Of a stretch of 64,000 nucleotides of DNA, positions 54,325 through 64,000 are shown piece after piece. Position 1 is the stretch's first letter; each line of letters starts with the position of its first letter. The DNA is from Morinoia aosen. Lineage: Eukaryota > Arthropoda > Malacostraca > Amphipoda > Talitridae. Made by a program: the position numbers and the translations under genes. The DNA is taken from positions 25,228,120 to 25,292,119 of the forward strand of contig CM059568.1 in NCBI GenBank assembly GCA_030386875.1. Reading direction: 5' to 3'. Below the pieces are notes generated by a model. It made no database searches. It had not been told where the DNA came from and saw only the letters and a program-made list of their open reading frames with translations.

Positions 54325-56308
54325 TCAGTCGGCGAAGATTTCGGATTTCAGAGCGAGACTTGGAGCTTCCCCTAATTTGTCACCTTCAAGGTAATTGAGC
54401 ACAGGACCCCAAACAGGATCTTTTAATTGCTCTGCGCTCGCATTTTCTTTTTGCAGGCTGACCTCCGGCTGTTGAACACTGGGCGTTTCATCCAGCATCG
54501 ACGTGACAAAAACCGTCTTAGGCGCTCCGTTGTCTTCATCGTACATGTTTTGCGCTATGTTCCTTGACAGCGCGTCTGGCACCACAGTCTGAGCTCCTGG
54601 CCGATAAATTACTTCAAAATCGTACTGTAGGAGTGTTAGTGGCCACCTCATAATTCTATTGTTCTTGCTATTTTTACCTTTGAACAAATATTTAAGGGCC
54701 GTGTGATCAGTGATTACCACGAATTTATTACCGTACAGATAAGGTGAGAAATGATTTACTGCGGCTACAACTGCTAATCCTTCGCGTTCAGTGATTGAAT
54801 AACGTTTTTCAGCTTCATTGAATCTTTTGCTGAAGTATCCAATGGGTTGTTCTTTCCCTTCACATCTTTGGGCCAGAACTGCTCCAGAGCCCTCATTTGA
54901 TGCATCACAGCGTAAATAATACGTCTCGTTTAGAGAGGGTTTCTTCTGAACTGGAGCTTCTATCATTAGCTGCTTGAGTTCACAGAAGGCTTGTTCATGT
55001 TCTTCATTTCACTTGAATTTTTGTCCTTTCTTGGTCAGCGCATTAAGGAGAGCAGCTGTTGTGGCAAAATGCGGAATGAACCTCCGATAGAAGTTGAGCC
55101 CCGCGACGAACGAGCGGACCTTTCGTGCGGTCGTAGGCCTCGGATAATTATGCATTGCCTCCACATTCTTGGGATCTGGGATTAGTCCCTCACGACTGAT
55201 GTAACATCCTAGGTACTTTACTTGTTTTTGCGCAAATTTGCACTTGTCTTAGCCTATTTTCACTCCGGCACATTGAAACTCGTGTAACACATCTCTCAAA
55301 TTTTCTAGATGACTCTCAAAAGTCATATAGCTGATGCACACATGTCCTAATAAATGACGGCGAATTTTCCAAGCTGCCTTTTGAGAACATGGCAAATTAC
55401 TCTCTGATACACTGAGGTTGAACACTTAAGTCCCATAGGGAGCCTAGCAAATTCAAATTTTCCTTGCCTAGTTTGAAACGCCGTGTTCTGTTTGCTTTCT
55501 TCGTCTAGCTCAATTTGATGGAAGGCTGATTTTGCATCAACAATCGAATAGTATTCTTTGCCAGCAACTTCTTCCAACGTTCCCACGATGTGCGGAATCG
55601 GATAATGTTCGTTCACCACCCGCATGTTTACAGCTCGCAAATTAAGGCAAACTCTGTGCCCTCCACCAGGCTTTTTCACAAGTACGAGGGGATTTTTTAC
55701 GCATTTGTGCTCTCTTGCACAATTCCACTTTCGAGCATCTCCGAGACCTTTTTATCAATAATTTCTTGGCTGGCATACGGAATTCGCCATCTTCTCGTCT
55801 GAATGGGCCTGTAATCATTTAACAAAATTTTGTATTTCACACCCTTTATAAGTCCAATGACCATTTCATCTGCGATGATCGTTTTATGATACTCCTTCAG
55901 TAGAGCTCGGACTTGTTCCTGCTTTTCATGATCCAAGTAACTGAGATCAAGCTCATCAATTTGCTGAAAGCGCTTCTCTCTGCGGAGATTTTCTGGTTCG
56001 CTGTTTTCATCATTGTTTTCTTCTGCAGTTGCATTTTCATTCGAGATTTCGTGGCATGTTGCAATTATTGCCCCCTCAGTCAGAGCGATTTCTTCGATGA
56101 AGGGGTTAAGCACTGGCATTAGAACGTACCCATTTTGCACTCTTGCTGCGGTGGCTCCTACACAGGGTGCCCACTTACTTCTAGGTTCTAAAATCACTTC
56201 CCTTTCATTGAAACTCATATCCACCCTGCACTTCATCATTATTTGTGTGCGCGGCTTCACTGTGATGTCTTCTGCCAGTGTTACCATGTTTCCCTTCGTG
56301 TCACACAC
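54325..56308 (-). pseudogene. Gypsy reverse transcriptase and RNase H (composite element)
   Basis: The first piece (56308-55697) contains LKEYHKTIIADEM and WRIPYASQEIIDKKVSEMLE. The RT piece (55679-55347) contains HRVCLNLRAVNMRVV, YYSIVDAKSAFHQIEL (catalytic Asp) and FEFARLPMGLKCS. At about 55345 an in-frame TAG falls in the Y-x-D-D block, destroying the active site. The RNase H piece (54966-54325) contains YLRCDASNEGSGAVLAQ, YSITEREGLAVVAAV, VVITDHTALKYLF and RPGAQTVVPDALSRN, a complete gypsy RNase H. Confidence 0.85.
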
Positions 56309-56426
56309 AAAATTTTTGAAGAAATCGGTCCTGGCACTTAAAACATGTTCACGTAAGTGCCAAAAAGCGACGCCCTATGTTTTTCGAAGTCTATTTTTGC
56401 GTTGACTTTGTTCATTACTTCCACTC

Positions 56427-56869
56427 TGTTGTGGGCAATATTCTTGAGACTGACGTGAAAGATTAATTGAGCCATATAAATTAAGTTCAATTGCACGGAA
56501 ACAGATCCTAGTCTCTTGTCCTCCCGTGCTACGTCGGAGCGCCCTTCAGAGGTGCGTATGATGCTTCAAACTTGAACGCGAGTGGGTCACGGAATAGGAA
56601 AATGTCATGTGATTTATTCTTATTGTGTAACAGCATAGTCTTACTTGTGTTTTTTGTTTGTTGTAGGTTGCGTGAGGGGACTGTTTCCGATGTTCTCTCT
56701 CCCTCTCTCTAGTATATACATGTTAATGATAGTATTACACTGAAATCGTCTCGCCCGTTGCCTCAGATAATTTTGAATGTTCAATAAATTAGTTATAGAT
56801 TACCTTTCTTTGGTCCTTGGGAGACTGGCGGGGTAAAAGTGATTTTAAACGAGATCAGATCTCGTTACA
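56427..56869 (+). repeat. 5' LTR of the nested gypsy
   Basis: 443 bases, starting TGTTGTGGGCAATATTC and ending GATCTCGTTACA. It contains a TC-rich run (CTCTCTCCCTCTCTCTAGTA) and a TTCAATAAATTAG near the end that may serve polyadenylation. Confidence 0.9.
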
Positions 56870-56871
56870 TA

Positions 56872-56889
56872 TGGGGGCTTGACCGGGAT
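56872..56889 (+). promoter_or_regulatory. Primer binding site of the nested gypsy
   Basis: TGGGGGCTTGACCGGGAT starts two bases after the LTR. It begins with TGG, as expected for pairing with a tRNA CCA end. It resembles the tRNA-Pro site TGGGGGCTCGTCCGGGAT with two differences, so tRNA-Pro or a relative is the likely primer. Confidence 0.7.
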
Positions 56890-56991
56890 TTATTTTCCGC
56901 TTCATCTCTTAACTCTTCCGTTGGGAACTAACGAGAATAGGAATCTACGAATCATTCTTTTCATCTTTGTCATCTTGGCGTCTTAACTTAT

Positions 56992-58013
56992 TCTAAATAA
57001 ACACTCAATACATTACTAATGGTAGGGACTTAGGTTATGAGGGCGATGGGTTACGTAAATATGTACTTCAGTGTAAGGAGGAACATAAGCAGTCAGAGGA
57101 GAGGGAGAGAGAACGGAGAAAGCAGGAGGAGGATCTCCAGAGAGAAGCGAGGGCCCACGAACGAGAGATGAAGAGGATGGAGACAGAAGTAGAGATGGCG
57201 AGGATTAATGCCGCCGGAGTCGAAGCAGCAACTAGCCGTGAGCAGCAGAGTGGAGCTGGTATAATGTCACCACAACGGAACCTAATTAAGCTGTCTACAT
57301 ACAACGACGGTGAAGACGTGGCAGTATATCTACAGACCTTCGAGAAAGTGAGGGATGCCAACTGCTGGTCTCCGTCCGTGGCGATTTCGGCACTTCAGAA
57401 TGGCTTCGTAAATTCAAGAGTAGGCACCTTCATAAACTCTTTACCAACTGATGAAGACTATGACAGTGTGAAAATGAAGATAATTAGTGCTTTCGGTTTG
57501 TCAGTGTACGATTACGAAAGCAAGTTCCGGTCTGCCAAGCAGGGATCAGAGTCTTTCTGTCAGTATTCGTTAAGGGTTCGCCAGTATTTGGATAAATTTT
57601 GTGATTTGGCGGGTGTTGAGAGGTCGAACGACTCGGTCGTGGAGCGGATGATTAAGGATCAGCTAGTGTCAGCCGCGGATAGGAACTTGTCTGAATATCT
57701 CCGAGAAAACGATTTATTTCAGGTGCCTATGGAGAAAGTAGTAAAGTTAGCTGATAACTTCCAAGCGATTCATGGTAAGATAGATCAGAAAATTATAGGT
57801 AAAAGTCCGTCAGAGTTCATGTATCCTAAATTAATTGTCTGTTGTAATTGCGGCAAGGCAGGGCACACGGCACGTCAATGTACTGAAAAATTTAGCAATA
57901 TTGTTGCGTCTGTGATACAAAGTAGCGAGTTAAAAACTAAAACTATCGTAAAATGTTTCCGCTGCAGCCAGTTGGGCCACAATGCTAGAAATTGCAGAGC
58001 TCAGAAATTTTAG
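56992..58013 (+). CDS. Gag of the nested gypsy
   Basis: The frame is open from about 56992 (GDGLRKYVLQCKEEHKQSEE and a Glu/Arg-rich coiled coil), although its first ATG is 57168. Then come a capsid-like region (LIKLSTYNDGEDVAVYLQTF, FVNSRVGTFINSLP, FCQYSLRVRQYLDKFCDLAG) and two zinc knuckles near the end, CCNCGKAGHTARQC and CFRCSQLGHNARNC. The frame is intact to the TAG at 58011. The N-terminal start is uncertain: either 57168 or a non-ATG/lost ATG upstream. It would package its own RNA. Confidence 0.8.
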
Positions 58014-58031
58014 AATTCTCATCGGAAAGCT

Positions 58032-58574
58032 GTGTCGGAACCCATAATCATTAATTCTCTCGTTAAGCAAGAATCACAATTAGTCTCAGATGAAAATTTG
58101 CCATTTACTGTTGGTTTGTATAATGATAAAAAGGTTAAAATCTTCCACGATACTGGAGCTACCTCAGTTTTGGTTAGAGATTCATTGGTCAATGTGTCGC
58201 AGTTAACGGGTGGCAAGAAATCCCTGAGATAATCGGATAATCGTAAGATTATTGTACCTATTGCGCGGGTGCTGGTGGATTGCAAGTTCTTTAGAGATGA
58301 AGTTAAAGCGGCTTGTGTGGCAGACTTGCCTCTCGGTGTTCTTCTAGGAAAGAATCCTAGAGCTATTTTTAAATTAGGTGAGGCCTGTGACGAGGCTTAT
58401 ACTTTGCAAACTAGCAACCAACCTGCCCCTTACGCTGCTAATCGACGTAAGAATAAAGTGTATTACGATAAAAGATCTCGACCTGGTGTGTTTGAAATGG
58501 GAGAAAAAGTTCTGTCGTTTCCCATCATTTCTCGTAAGTTTCTTTCGGAGTGGAACGGCCCTTTGCTAGGTTAG
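58032..58574 (+). pseudogene. Nested gypsy protease joined to the integrase C-terminus
   Basis: 58032-58232 has KVKIFHDTGATSVLVRDSLV, the protease active site D-T-G-A, ending in TAA. 58269-58574 continues with VADLPLGVLLGKNPRAIFKL and then shifts without a break to RKNKVYYDKRSRPGVFEMGE and WNGPLLG, which belong to the integrase tail. The joint near 58400 removes RT, RNase H and the integrase core. Such a copy would depend on a complete relative. Confidence 0.8.
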
Positions 58575-59115
58575 ATTTGGCGATAGCCCATTTACCGATT
58601 AACTTGTCAGAAAATTTCGTCTGTGTTTGACTTCAGTCAATAGGAATTTAATGTTGTTCAGTTGGCATTAAATTAGTTGTTTGAGTTATATTGTTATCGT
58701 GTTATTATTGAAGGGATGGGCGATTGTCTTTCCTTGGTTAAGTTCTCTTGATTTGTTAGTCTTTAGTGCTAATTTTAAGGATCCTTGTGTGATGTAAACA
58801 TAGTTCTACGGAGTTCAGAAATGCTGCATTAGTTTTGAACTTGAAGAACTGTAAGATGGAGTGACAATGTAACAATCTTAGCTATCCTACTGTAGGCAAT
58901 AAAATTTCCACCGTTCCAGATTAAAGTGACGCCATGAGTATTTCCCGAGATCAAGTGTTAAGCGGAACGGGTGTTCATTTTAAAATTGGGGTATTTTTAT
59001 AGTTTTTCCTAAATGACTCCTTCATCGAGGTGTGAATTCCTAGGGTAATTTTCAGGCGGACGTGTTGTGGCGTTGTCCTTGTTCTTGGAAGAACTTCGCC
59101 TAAGAGGGGGGGATA
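58575..59115 (+). other. 3' untranslated part of the nested gypsy
   Basis: No gene. It ends in the polypurine tract at 59101-59115 next to the right LTR. Confidence 0.6.
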
Positions 59116-59558
59116 TGTAGTGGGCAATATTCTTGAGACTGACGTGATAGATTAAGTGAGCCATAGAAATTAAGTTCAATTGCACGGAAACAGATCCTAG
59201 TATCTTGTCCTCCCGTGCTACGTCGGAGCGCCCTTCAGAGGTGCGTATGATGCTTCAAACTTGAACGCGAGTGGGTCACGGAATAGGAAAATGTCATGTG
59301 ATTTATTCTTATTGTGTAACAGCATAGTCTTACTTGTGTTTTTTGTTTGTTGTAGGTTGCGTGAGGGGACTGTTGCCGATGTTCTCTCTCCCTCTCTCTA
59401 GTATATACATGTTAATGAGAGTATTACACTGAAATCGTCTCGCCCGTTACCTCAGATAATATTGAATGTTCAATAAATTAGTTATAGATTACCTTTCTTT
59501 GGTCCTTGGGAGACTGGCGGGGTGAAAGCGACTTAAAACAAGATCAGATCTCGTTACA
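59116..59558 (+). repeat. 3' LTR of the nested gypsy
   Basis: 443 bases, the same length as the left LTR, starting TGTAGTGGGC. CACTC follows as the target duplicate. Confidence 0.9.
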
Positions 59559-59563
59559 CACTC

Positions 59564-59835
59564 CTAATAGAAAGTCTCCTGGAAAGCATTTTCTAGCCAA
59601 ACAAAGCATCTTTGCACCACTTTCCGACCGTTAACCTTAATTGGGACATTAATTTTCCCTAGCACCGCTACAGGCTCTTCTCCAATTGTTTTCAACGCGA
59701 CTGATGTTCCTCTCACCTTTGCACTTTTGATTCCCGCGACTACACGTTCCTTCACCAAGCATATGTTTGCTCCTGTGTCCTGGAGTGCGGTTACAGGTGT
59801 GCCGTTAACATGGAGTGTAATGCTGGGATTTATTA
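59564..59835 (-). pseudogene. Gypsy protease (composite element), cut by the nested element
   Basis: The minus strand reads VTALQDTGANICLVKERVV with the D-T-G-A active site, then GKINVPIKVNGRKVVQRCFV, a normal gypsy protease fold. The frame is interrupted at 59563 by the nested element and would resume at 56421. Confidence 0.75.
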
Positions 59836-59841
59836 GCGGAG

Positions 59842-60857
59842 TTAACGGCCTCCTAGCCCATTTTTTGGTGGTCTTGGAAAATTTCGCGCCCTATAATTAG
59901 CTCTAATGTGCCCGAATTTCCCGCAGTTGAAGCACGGCGGTGGCACCGTTCTGCACTGCGTCAAATCCACGGTAGAGGGAGGTGGCACTTCTTGACATTG
60001 CTGTGGCGCTCTCACGTGGTAATTTTGGTGATAATGGCTCCTCACTCTGCCTCCGCCTCTCCAGTTTGGCGCTTCGTCATATTCTCTTCGTTGATATGTA
60101 GAGTTCCGCGTCTGTCTGCCCCGTCCACTCCAGTGCGATGCTTCGTTGTGGCATCTTTGTGGATATGGTGAGTGCCGCATTGTGTGTCCTACACGTGCAA
60201 CCTCCCGTTATGGTCTTCTTTCGTCCTGATGAAGTCTTTGTCACTCAGGATCCCTGATCTCCGTATTTTGTCCTGGCACTGGTAGTGCCCGTCTATTTTC
60301 CACCTCTAAGGCCAAGTTCTTCAACTCTTGCACTGTGGTAGGCCGCACATCACTTCGAAACATTCTCGTAATATCTGCTCTCAATCCCAGCCAAATTAAA
60401 AGTCAACAAGCACTAGCTCCGGATGTTCTGGGTACTTCGCTTTGTACAGCGCTTCAACTCGTGTTGCATATTCAGTTACTCCTTCTCGGCTTGTCTGTTT
60501 TTTAGTGAACATCTCATACAATGCCTGGGTGTGATGCTCTACTTGGTTGGCATACAGGCGGAGCCACTCCTCGGCCTCTTGTAGGTTTGTCAGCGTATCC
60601 TTCACTTGATTGTACACCTTGACCTCTGCTTGACCTAGTGAAAGGAAGAAGACCCGCATTTGCTCACTGTTATTCCGGTGGCCCGCGGTGAATCTTAATC
60701 GTGCTAAATACTCCCCGACGTCGTCTCCCATATGGAATTTATACCCTATAGCTTCTACACAGCTTAGCACTTCTGGCATATTTACGTCTTCTTCAGGCTG
60801 CGGTGCTGCCGCTCACCCATTTGCACGAGTGTTGTTTCTTCTCCCTCGCGCAGGCAT
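59842..60857 (-). pseudogene. Gypsy gag (composite element)
   Basis: It starts at ATG 60857 (MPARGRRNNTRANG), followed by an in-frame TGA at 60815-60813. The capsid-like part 60779-60396 has YKFHMGDDVGEYLARLRFTA and YEMFTKKQTSREGVTEYATR. A shift leads to the Arg-rich, Gly-rich part 60180-59842 with one zinc knuckle CFNCGKFGHIRANY, in which the last Cys is Tyr. The stop, the shift and the lost zinc ligand make it inactive. Confidence 0.8.
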
Positions 60858-61229
60858 GTTGTCGATCTTTTCTTCAATTCAAATTTCCAAAAATTTAAAT
60901 TTCACGACTACTCAAATTTCTTTTCAAGGCTACTCACTGAGATTTTACTGAAATTTTGCATTAATCGAATAAACACACTAGAATTATTTCAGCTGAATCT
61001 CATCACTCTTATGAACATCTTTTAATTTCTTTAGCTGTATGGTAGTGCACTTTTTGTCTTCTTACACCGAAACACAGAAAATCATCACTTTATGAGTTAC
61101 GTACCCAACTGAATTTCTATGTGTTTTGCACATGAAAATACCCCAGTAAAAATACAATTTAACTGTTACACTTCACTCACAAATTCACAAAAATCACAAA
61201 ACGATCGTGTTGATCTTTGCCAAATTTCG
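60858..61229 (-). other. Leader of the composite gypsy
   Basis: About 370 bases between the 5' LTR and gag. On the minus strand the LTR end CTCGTGACA is followed by ACGAAATTTGGCAAAGATC. A TGGCAAAGATCAACACGA there could be the primer site, but I cannot name the tRNA. Confidence 0.5.
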
Positions 61230-63011
61230 TTGTCACGAGAAATGGTCCCGCCTCCTTATTAATCTTTCATTAGTAAGGAGATCAGGTTCTCGGGATAGAG
61301 GGATTGGCGTACCTCCACACTAAGGACACAATACACAAGAAATGCAAGAAAATACACAAGAACACAGTCATTAAGGAAAAACAATCATCAGATACCTATA
61401 CTAAAATTAGGGCTGCACTCACCGATGATTAGGATTACCACATACAAGAAGCGCCTTTTCCTTGCGCCCACTACCTCGATGAAATATGGTACTAGCGAAA
61501 ACCGGCTATAAAACTCCATATGTAAGGGCTAATGATATTTTCCTGGTAAATGCATCCTACTACAGCCACCTCATAGGAAATTACTGAAATTGTAATTCTA
61601 CAAGCGTTGCCTACCTAATCGGTCGACCGACTTTATTCTACGTTACTACACATCGAAACACGTGACAAATTATGCCTGGCCAAGCGTACTCCAACGGGGC
61701 AGAAAAGCGCCAGCCTCAGCTCACAGACTCATTCTCACACCACGTACTGCTTCAGTTCCAAATTCTGAGTCATACACAGATTAGCAAATGTTCATTGTCG
61801 TCGGGTTTGACGGCGTCGCGTAATTTCTTCATGTAGAGTATGATCAGCAACACATGTAACCCTCCACCTGTGCGACAAACATTTACAACCCATTACTTTT
61901 AACTGAACGGATTATGTTCCCTCAGACATTCCAAATTTTCTCTTCAACATAAATGACATTTTGTTTATTATCATATTTATTTCAAATGATTTTCCTTCAA
62001 GGAAACTTGCTCTCACATGCCCGGGAACGTTGATATTTAATGCTCCATCAATGACTACCACAATCTGATTGGGTTTGAATTTAACCCTTCTGAAACTAAA
62101 GGAGAACATTTGCTGAGTTATTACAAAGAATTTTTATAGGTTCAACAATATATGTATCTTTCAACGCACACTACATTCAAGTATCTCTACGTGATATATC
62201 AGTATAACACTCTATTCTACGCACTTCATTCCCCGACGACGCACCACGTTAGACTGCCTCTCGGGTTGTTGGCTTTGCGTAATTGTTAGAGAATGTTATC
62301 CTTTCTTTTCCACCCATACCCAATCAGGCTCTTCTGAAATTCTTACGCGCTTGTAATTCTTGACGCGCCGTATGCCGTTTCGCGTATCATTGGCCGTTCT
62401 CCTCATCAGCCTGAATCCCTATTTGTCGAGAACGTAGCAAACTCCGAACTCAAATTCTCTCACAAGTTTGGCGCGAAAATCCTTAGATATTTTTTTACTC
62501 CCCTTCTACCTCCCTGCCGTGGTGACTGTTTTTCTGCGCTGTGTAAGGAATCTTTGTTTGGCTATATGCCGTTCGACTCACGGGTCTCTGAGCTTAGGTT
62601 TCGAGTCGTTCATCACTGTCACCCCTCGCTGTTAAGTGTTAGCCACAAATTTTTAGTCATGTGGTTAAACACCGAACCTCTGCGCTGTGTAGGCTCTTGA
62701 GCTATTGATTACAAAATTCCCGCTAAGGAAAACACAAGCCCTTCACGCGATACATGTTCCATGTTGGACACAAACATACAGGCATTCACATACACATTCT
62801 GAGGCAACCCTTTCTGCACTTGTCGGACAATCTCTGAATATTACAAAAGTCCTACAATAAGGAATTCAAAATGTTTAATTATTTCCTAAAATTGGCTTAC
62901 AATGTTTAATTATTTCCTAAAATTTACATAATAATTGAATTTTTCTAACTCTCCAAAAAAATGCGTACAATATTTTTCTCAAAATTTCGTCCAATAATAT
63001 TTTTCTCAACA
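61230..63011 (-). repeat. 5' LTR of the composite gypsy (1.78 kb)
   Basis: It matches 44457-46289 closely. Small deletions relative to the left copy account for the 51-base difference, for example near 62387 where about 40 bases are missing. No gene inside; the LTR contains many short open frames without meaning. Confidence 0.85.
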
Positions 63012-63015
63012 TTTT

Positions 63016-63654
63016 GTTAGATGAAGTTTGGATAAACAGCTCATGTGACGAATACTCAAAGACCATTACAAAATAAATGCTACAGGTGTATTTATTGAAA
63101 AGTATGGGAGAGGTAGACACCATGCACCGATAAATATAAACATTGAAACTATTTACGTTGGAAACCAAAAAAAAAAACGAAAAAATAAGAAATAACCTTG
63201 CTATTATATCACTCTATGAAATTCAAGAACTAAATTAATCTTCAACAAAATATCATATGATTCGCTCGAACCAAGAACATTCAATTATTTCGTTTGCCAT
63301 TATTTTTTATGCTTATCACCGTTGAAAATATTTGCCTTTATATATTCAATAAATAATGAATTATAAATCAGTGTGCATTTAAAATATCGCTCAATGTTCG
63401 TTAGGACTGATACAAACTAGTGTGTTCTATAAGTCTGATATCAAATTTCATACGCAATAAACAAATTAACAGAAATATTTTTCAATGACAGAAATTATCG
63501 TGAACCATCTAAAAAAACGACACAACTATATAAAATAAATTCTACCATAGTCATTGATTGCCACAATAAGAAATGGTTGCATGGAACACCCGGTTCCTAA
63601 GTTCCCTGCAGGAAGTCAACACTAAAATAATAAGCGTTAGAAAATTGAACTCAC
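63016..63654 (-). other. Intron 2 of RING gene 3, part next to exon 2
   Basis: It is homologous to 25095-25735 of gene 2 (GTTAGATGAAGTTTGGATAA onward). The other part of the intron is 44167-44456. Without the insert the intron would be about 0.93 kb. The donor after 63655 is GTGAGT. Confidence 0.75.
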
Positions 63655-64000
63655 TGCGGCCTGAGGCGAGCGGGGGCGCAGCGGTCGCAGATGTGATGGC
63701 GACAGCTCCCAAGCACGCAGAACTCGTCGTCGTCCTGAATTGCGTCCTGGCAAACTGCGCAGGTCTTCAGGGTCCCGCAGCCCAGCATCTCCTCCACCTT
63801 GGAGCAGGGCGTGATGGGGAGCTGAAGGGGGCTGGTAGCAAAAGCCCCCTGCAGAATCAAAGGGACGACCAAGCTGGCGACCAGATTCTGCATATGGACG
63901 GCACTGTAGAAGGCGGTCCTGCCCTGAGGATCGTCAGCCACGACGGAGCGCATCTCCTCATACACAGGGTCGAAGAGCAGCACGTTGAACAGGAGACAAA
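63655..64000 (-). CDS. RING gene 3, exon 2 (3' part, continues beyond the window)
   Basis: The frame reads MLLFDPVYEEMRSVVADDPQ, LVASLVVPLILQGAF, then the RING start CAVCQDAIQDDDEFC and CRHHICDRCAPARLRP. It ends CA/GTGAGT with the same split codon as gene 1. All six expected zinc ligands of this exon are present, with the remaining two in exon 3 at 43995-44166. Exon 1 and most of exon 2 lie to the right of the window. This is the only copy with no visible lesion. Confidence 0.85.

Larger units (their letters stand above)
56427..59558 (+). mobile_element. Nested gypsy element with most of pol deleted
   Basis: Two 443-base LTRs (56427-56869 and 59116-59558) are flanked by CACTC (56422-56426 and 59559-59563), inserted in the protease-RT part of the composite element in opposite orientation. 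It contains a primer site, gag, protease start, a short tail of integrase and a purine tract AAGAGGGGGGGATA before the right LTR. RT, RNase H and the integrase core are missing. The LTRs differ at about 14 visible positions. Confidence 0.9.
44457..63011 (-). mobile_element. Composite Ty3/gypsy element (18.5 kb) in intron 2 of RING gene 3
   Basis: The outer ends are TGTCACGAGA (44457) and TTCTCAACA (63011), flanked by TTTT on both sides (44453-44456 and 63012-63015). Gene 2 has the empty site GTGTTTTGTTAG. On the minus strand, order from the right: 5' LTR 63011-61230, leader, gag, protease, RT, RNase H, integrase to 53042, a 2.5-kb 3' region, a truncated LTR 50549-50158, a BEL segment 50157-46661, a second copy of the 3' region end, and 3' LTR 46289-44457. 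A smaller gypsy is nested at 56427-59558. Confidence 0.85.

Noticed and set aside
1..64000. tRNA or rRNA genes
   Set aside because: No A/B box pair with a foldable cloverleaf and no rRNA core sequence was recognised; the tRNA-like words at 39291 and 56872 are primer sites.

Overview
The window reads as nuclear DNA of an animal, most likely an insect or other arthropod. It is AT-rich, has spliced genes with clean GT donors and AG acceptors, and is packed with insect-type mobile elements: Ty1/copia with a tRNA-iMet anticodon-arm primer site, Ty3/gypsy, BEL/Pao, CR1/L2-like LINEs, a piggyBac-like MITE and a hAT-like element. No bacterial operons, rRNA, tRNA or CRISPR were seen. The exact species cannot be read from the sequence.

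The backbone is a tandem array, on the minus strand, of one host gene family. It encodes a protein of about 324 residues in three exons with a C-terminal C3HC4 RING finger split between exons 2 and 3. Three units are visible. Gene 1 has exon 1 at 21186-21320, exon 2 at 19114-19781 and only a stub of exon 3 at 5813-5845. Gene 2 has exon 1 at 31110-31244, exon 2 in pieces at 28992-29559 and 25736-25780, and exon 3 at 24635-24804. Gene 3 has exon 3 at 43995-44166 and the end of exon 2 at 63655-64000, and runs off the right edge. Between genes lies a related spacer (2139-5812, 21321-24634, 40375-43994), each copy with a foldback of about 650 bp. Because the units are paralogous, one copy serves as the empty site for insertions in another, so several insertions can be placed to the base with their target-site duplications (TSDs).

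From left to right: the 3' end of a gypsy element (1-2138) sits in the left spacer, followed by an internally deleted LINE (3320-4329). About 13 kb of LINE and satellite DNA (5846-18955) replaces most of exon 3 and intron 2 of gene 1. It contains a plus-strand ORF1 pseudogene, a two-level satellite, a minus-strand LINE, and a plus-strand LINE whose ORF2 carries an OTU-type protease domain in front of the endonuclease and reverse transcriptase. In gene 2, an LTR (25781-28991), itself hosting nested DNA transposons, interrupts the RING codons. A solo copia LTR (31285-31551) and an opposite-facing full copia (31574-40369) lie about 40 bp and 330 bp upstream of the start codon. Intron 2 of gene 3 holds an 18.5-kb composite (44457-63011): a minus-strand gypsy with 1.8-kb LTRs, a BEL gag-protease segment embedded between duplicated 3' ends, and a nested 3.1-kb internally deleted gypsy in the opposite orientation (56427-59558).

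Gene 3 is the only unit whose visible parts look intact. Genes 1 and 2 are structurally broken. Almost all mobile-element reading frames carry stops or frameshifts, so this looks like a decaying, repeatedly invaded gene cluster. The most unusual item is the OTU-endonuclease-RT reading frame of the LINE at 16.2-18.4 kb. The repeated foldbacks in the spacers and the gypsy/BEL mosaic are the next most unusual.
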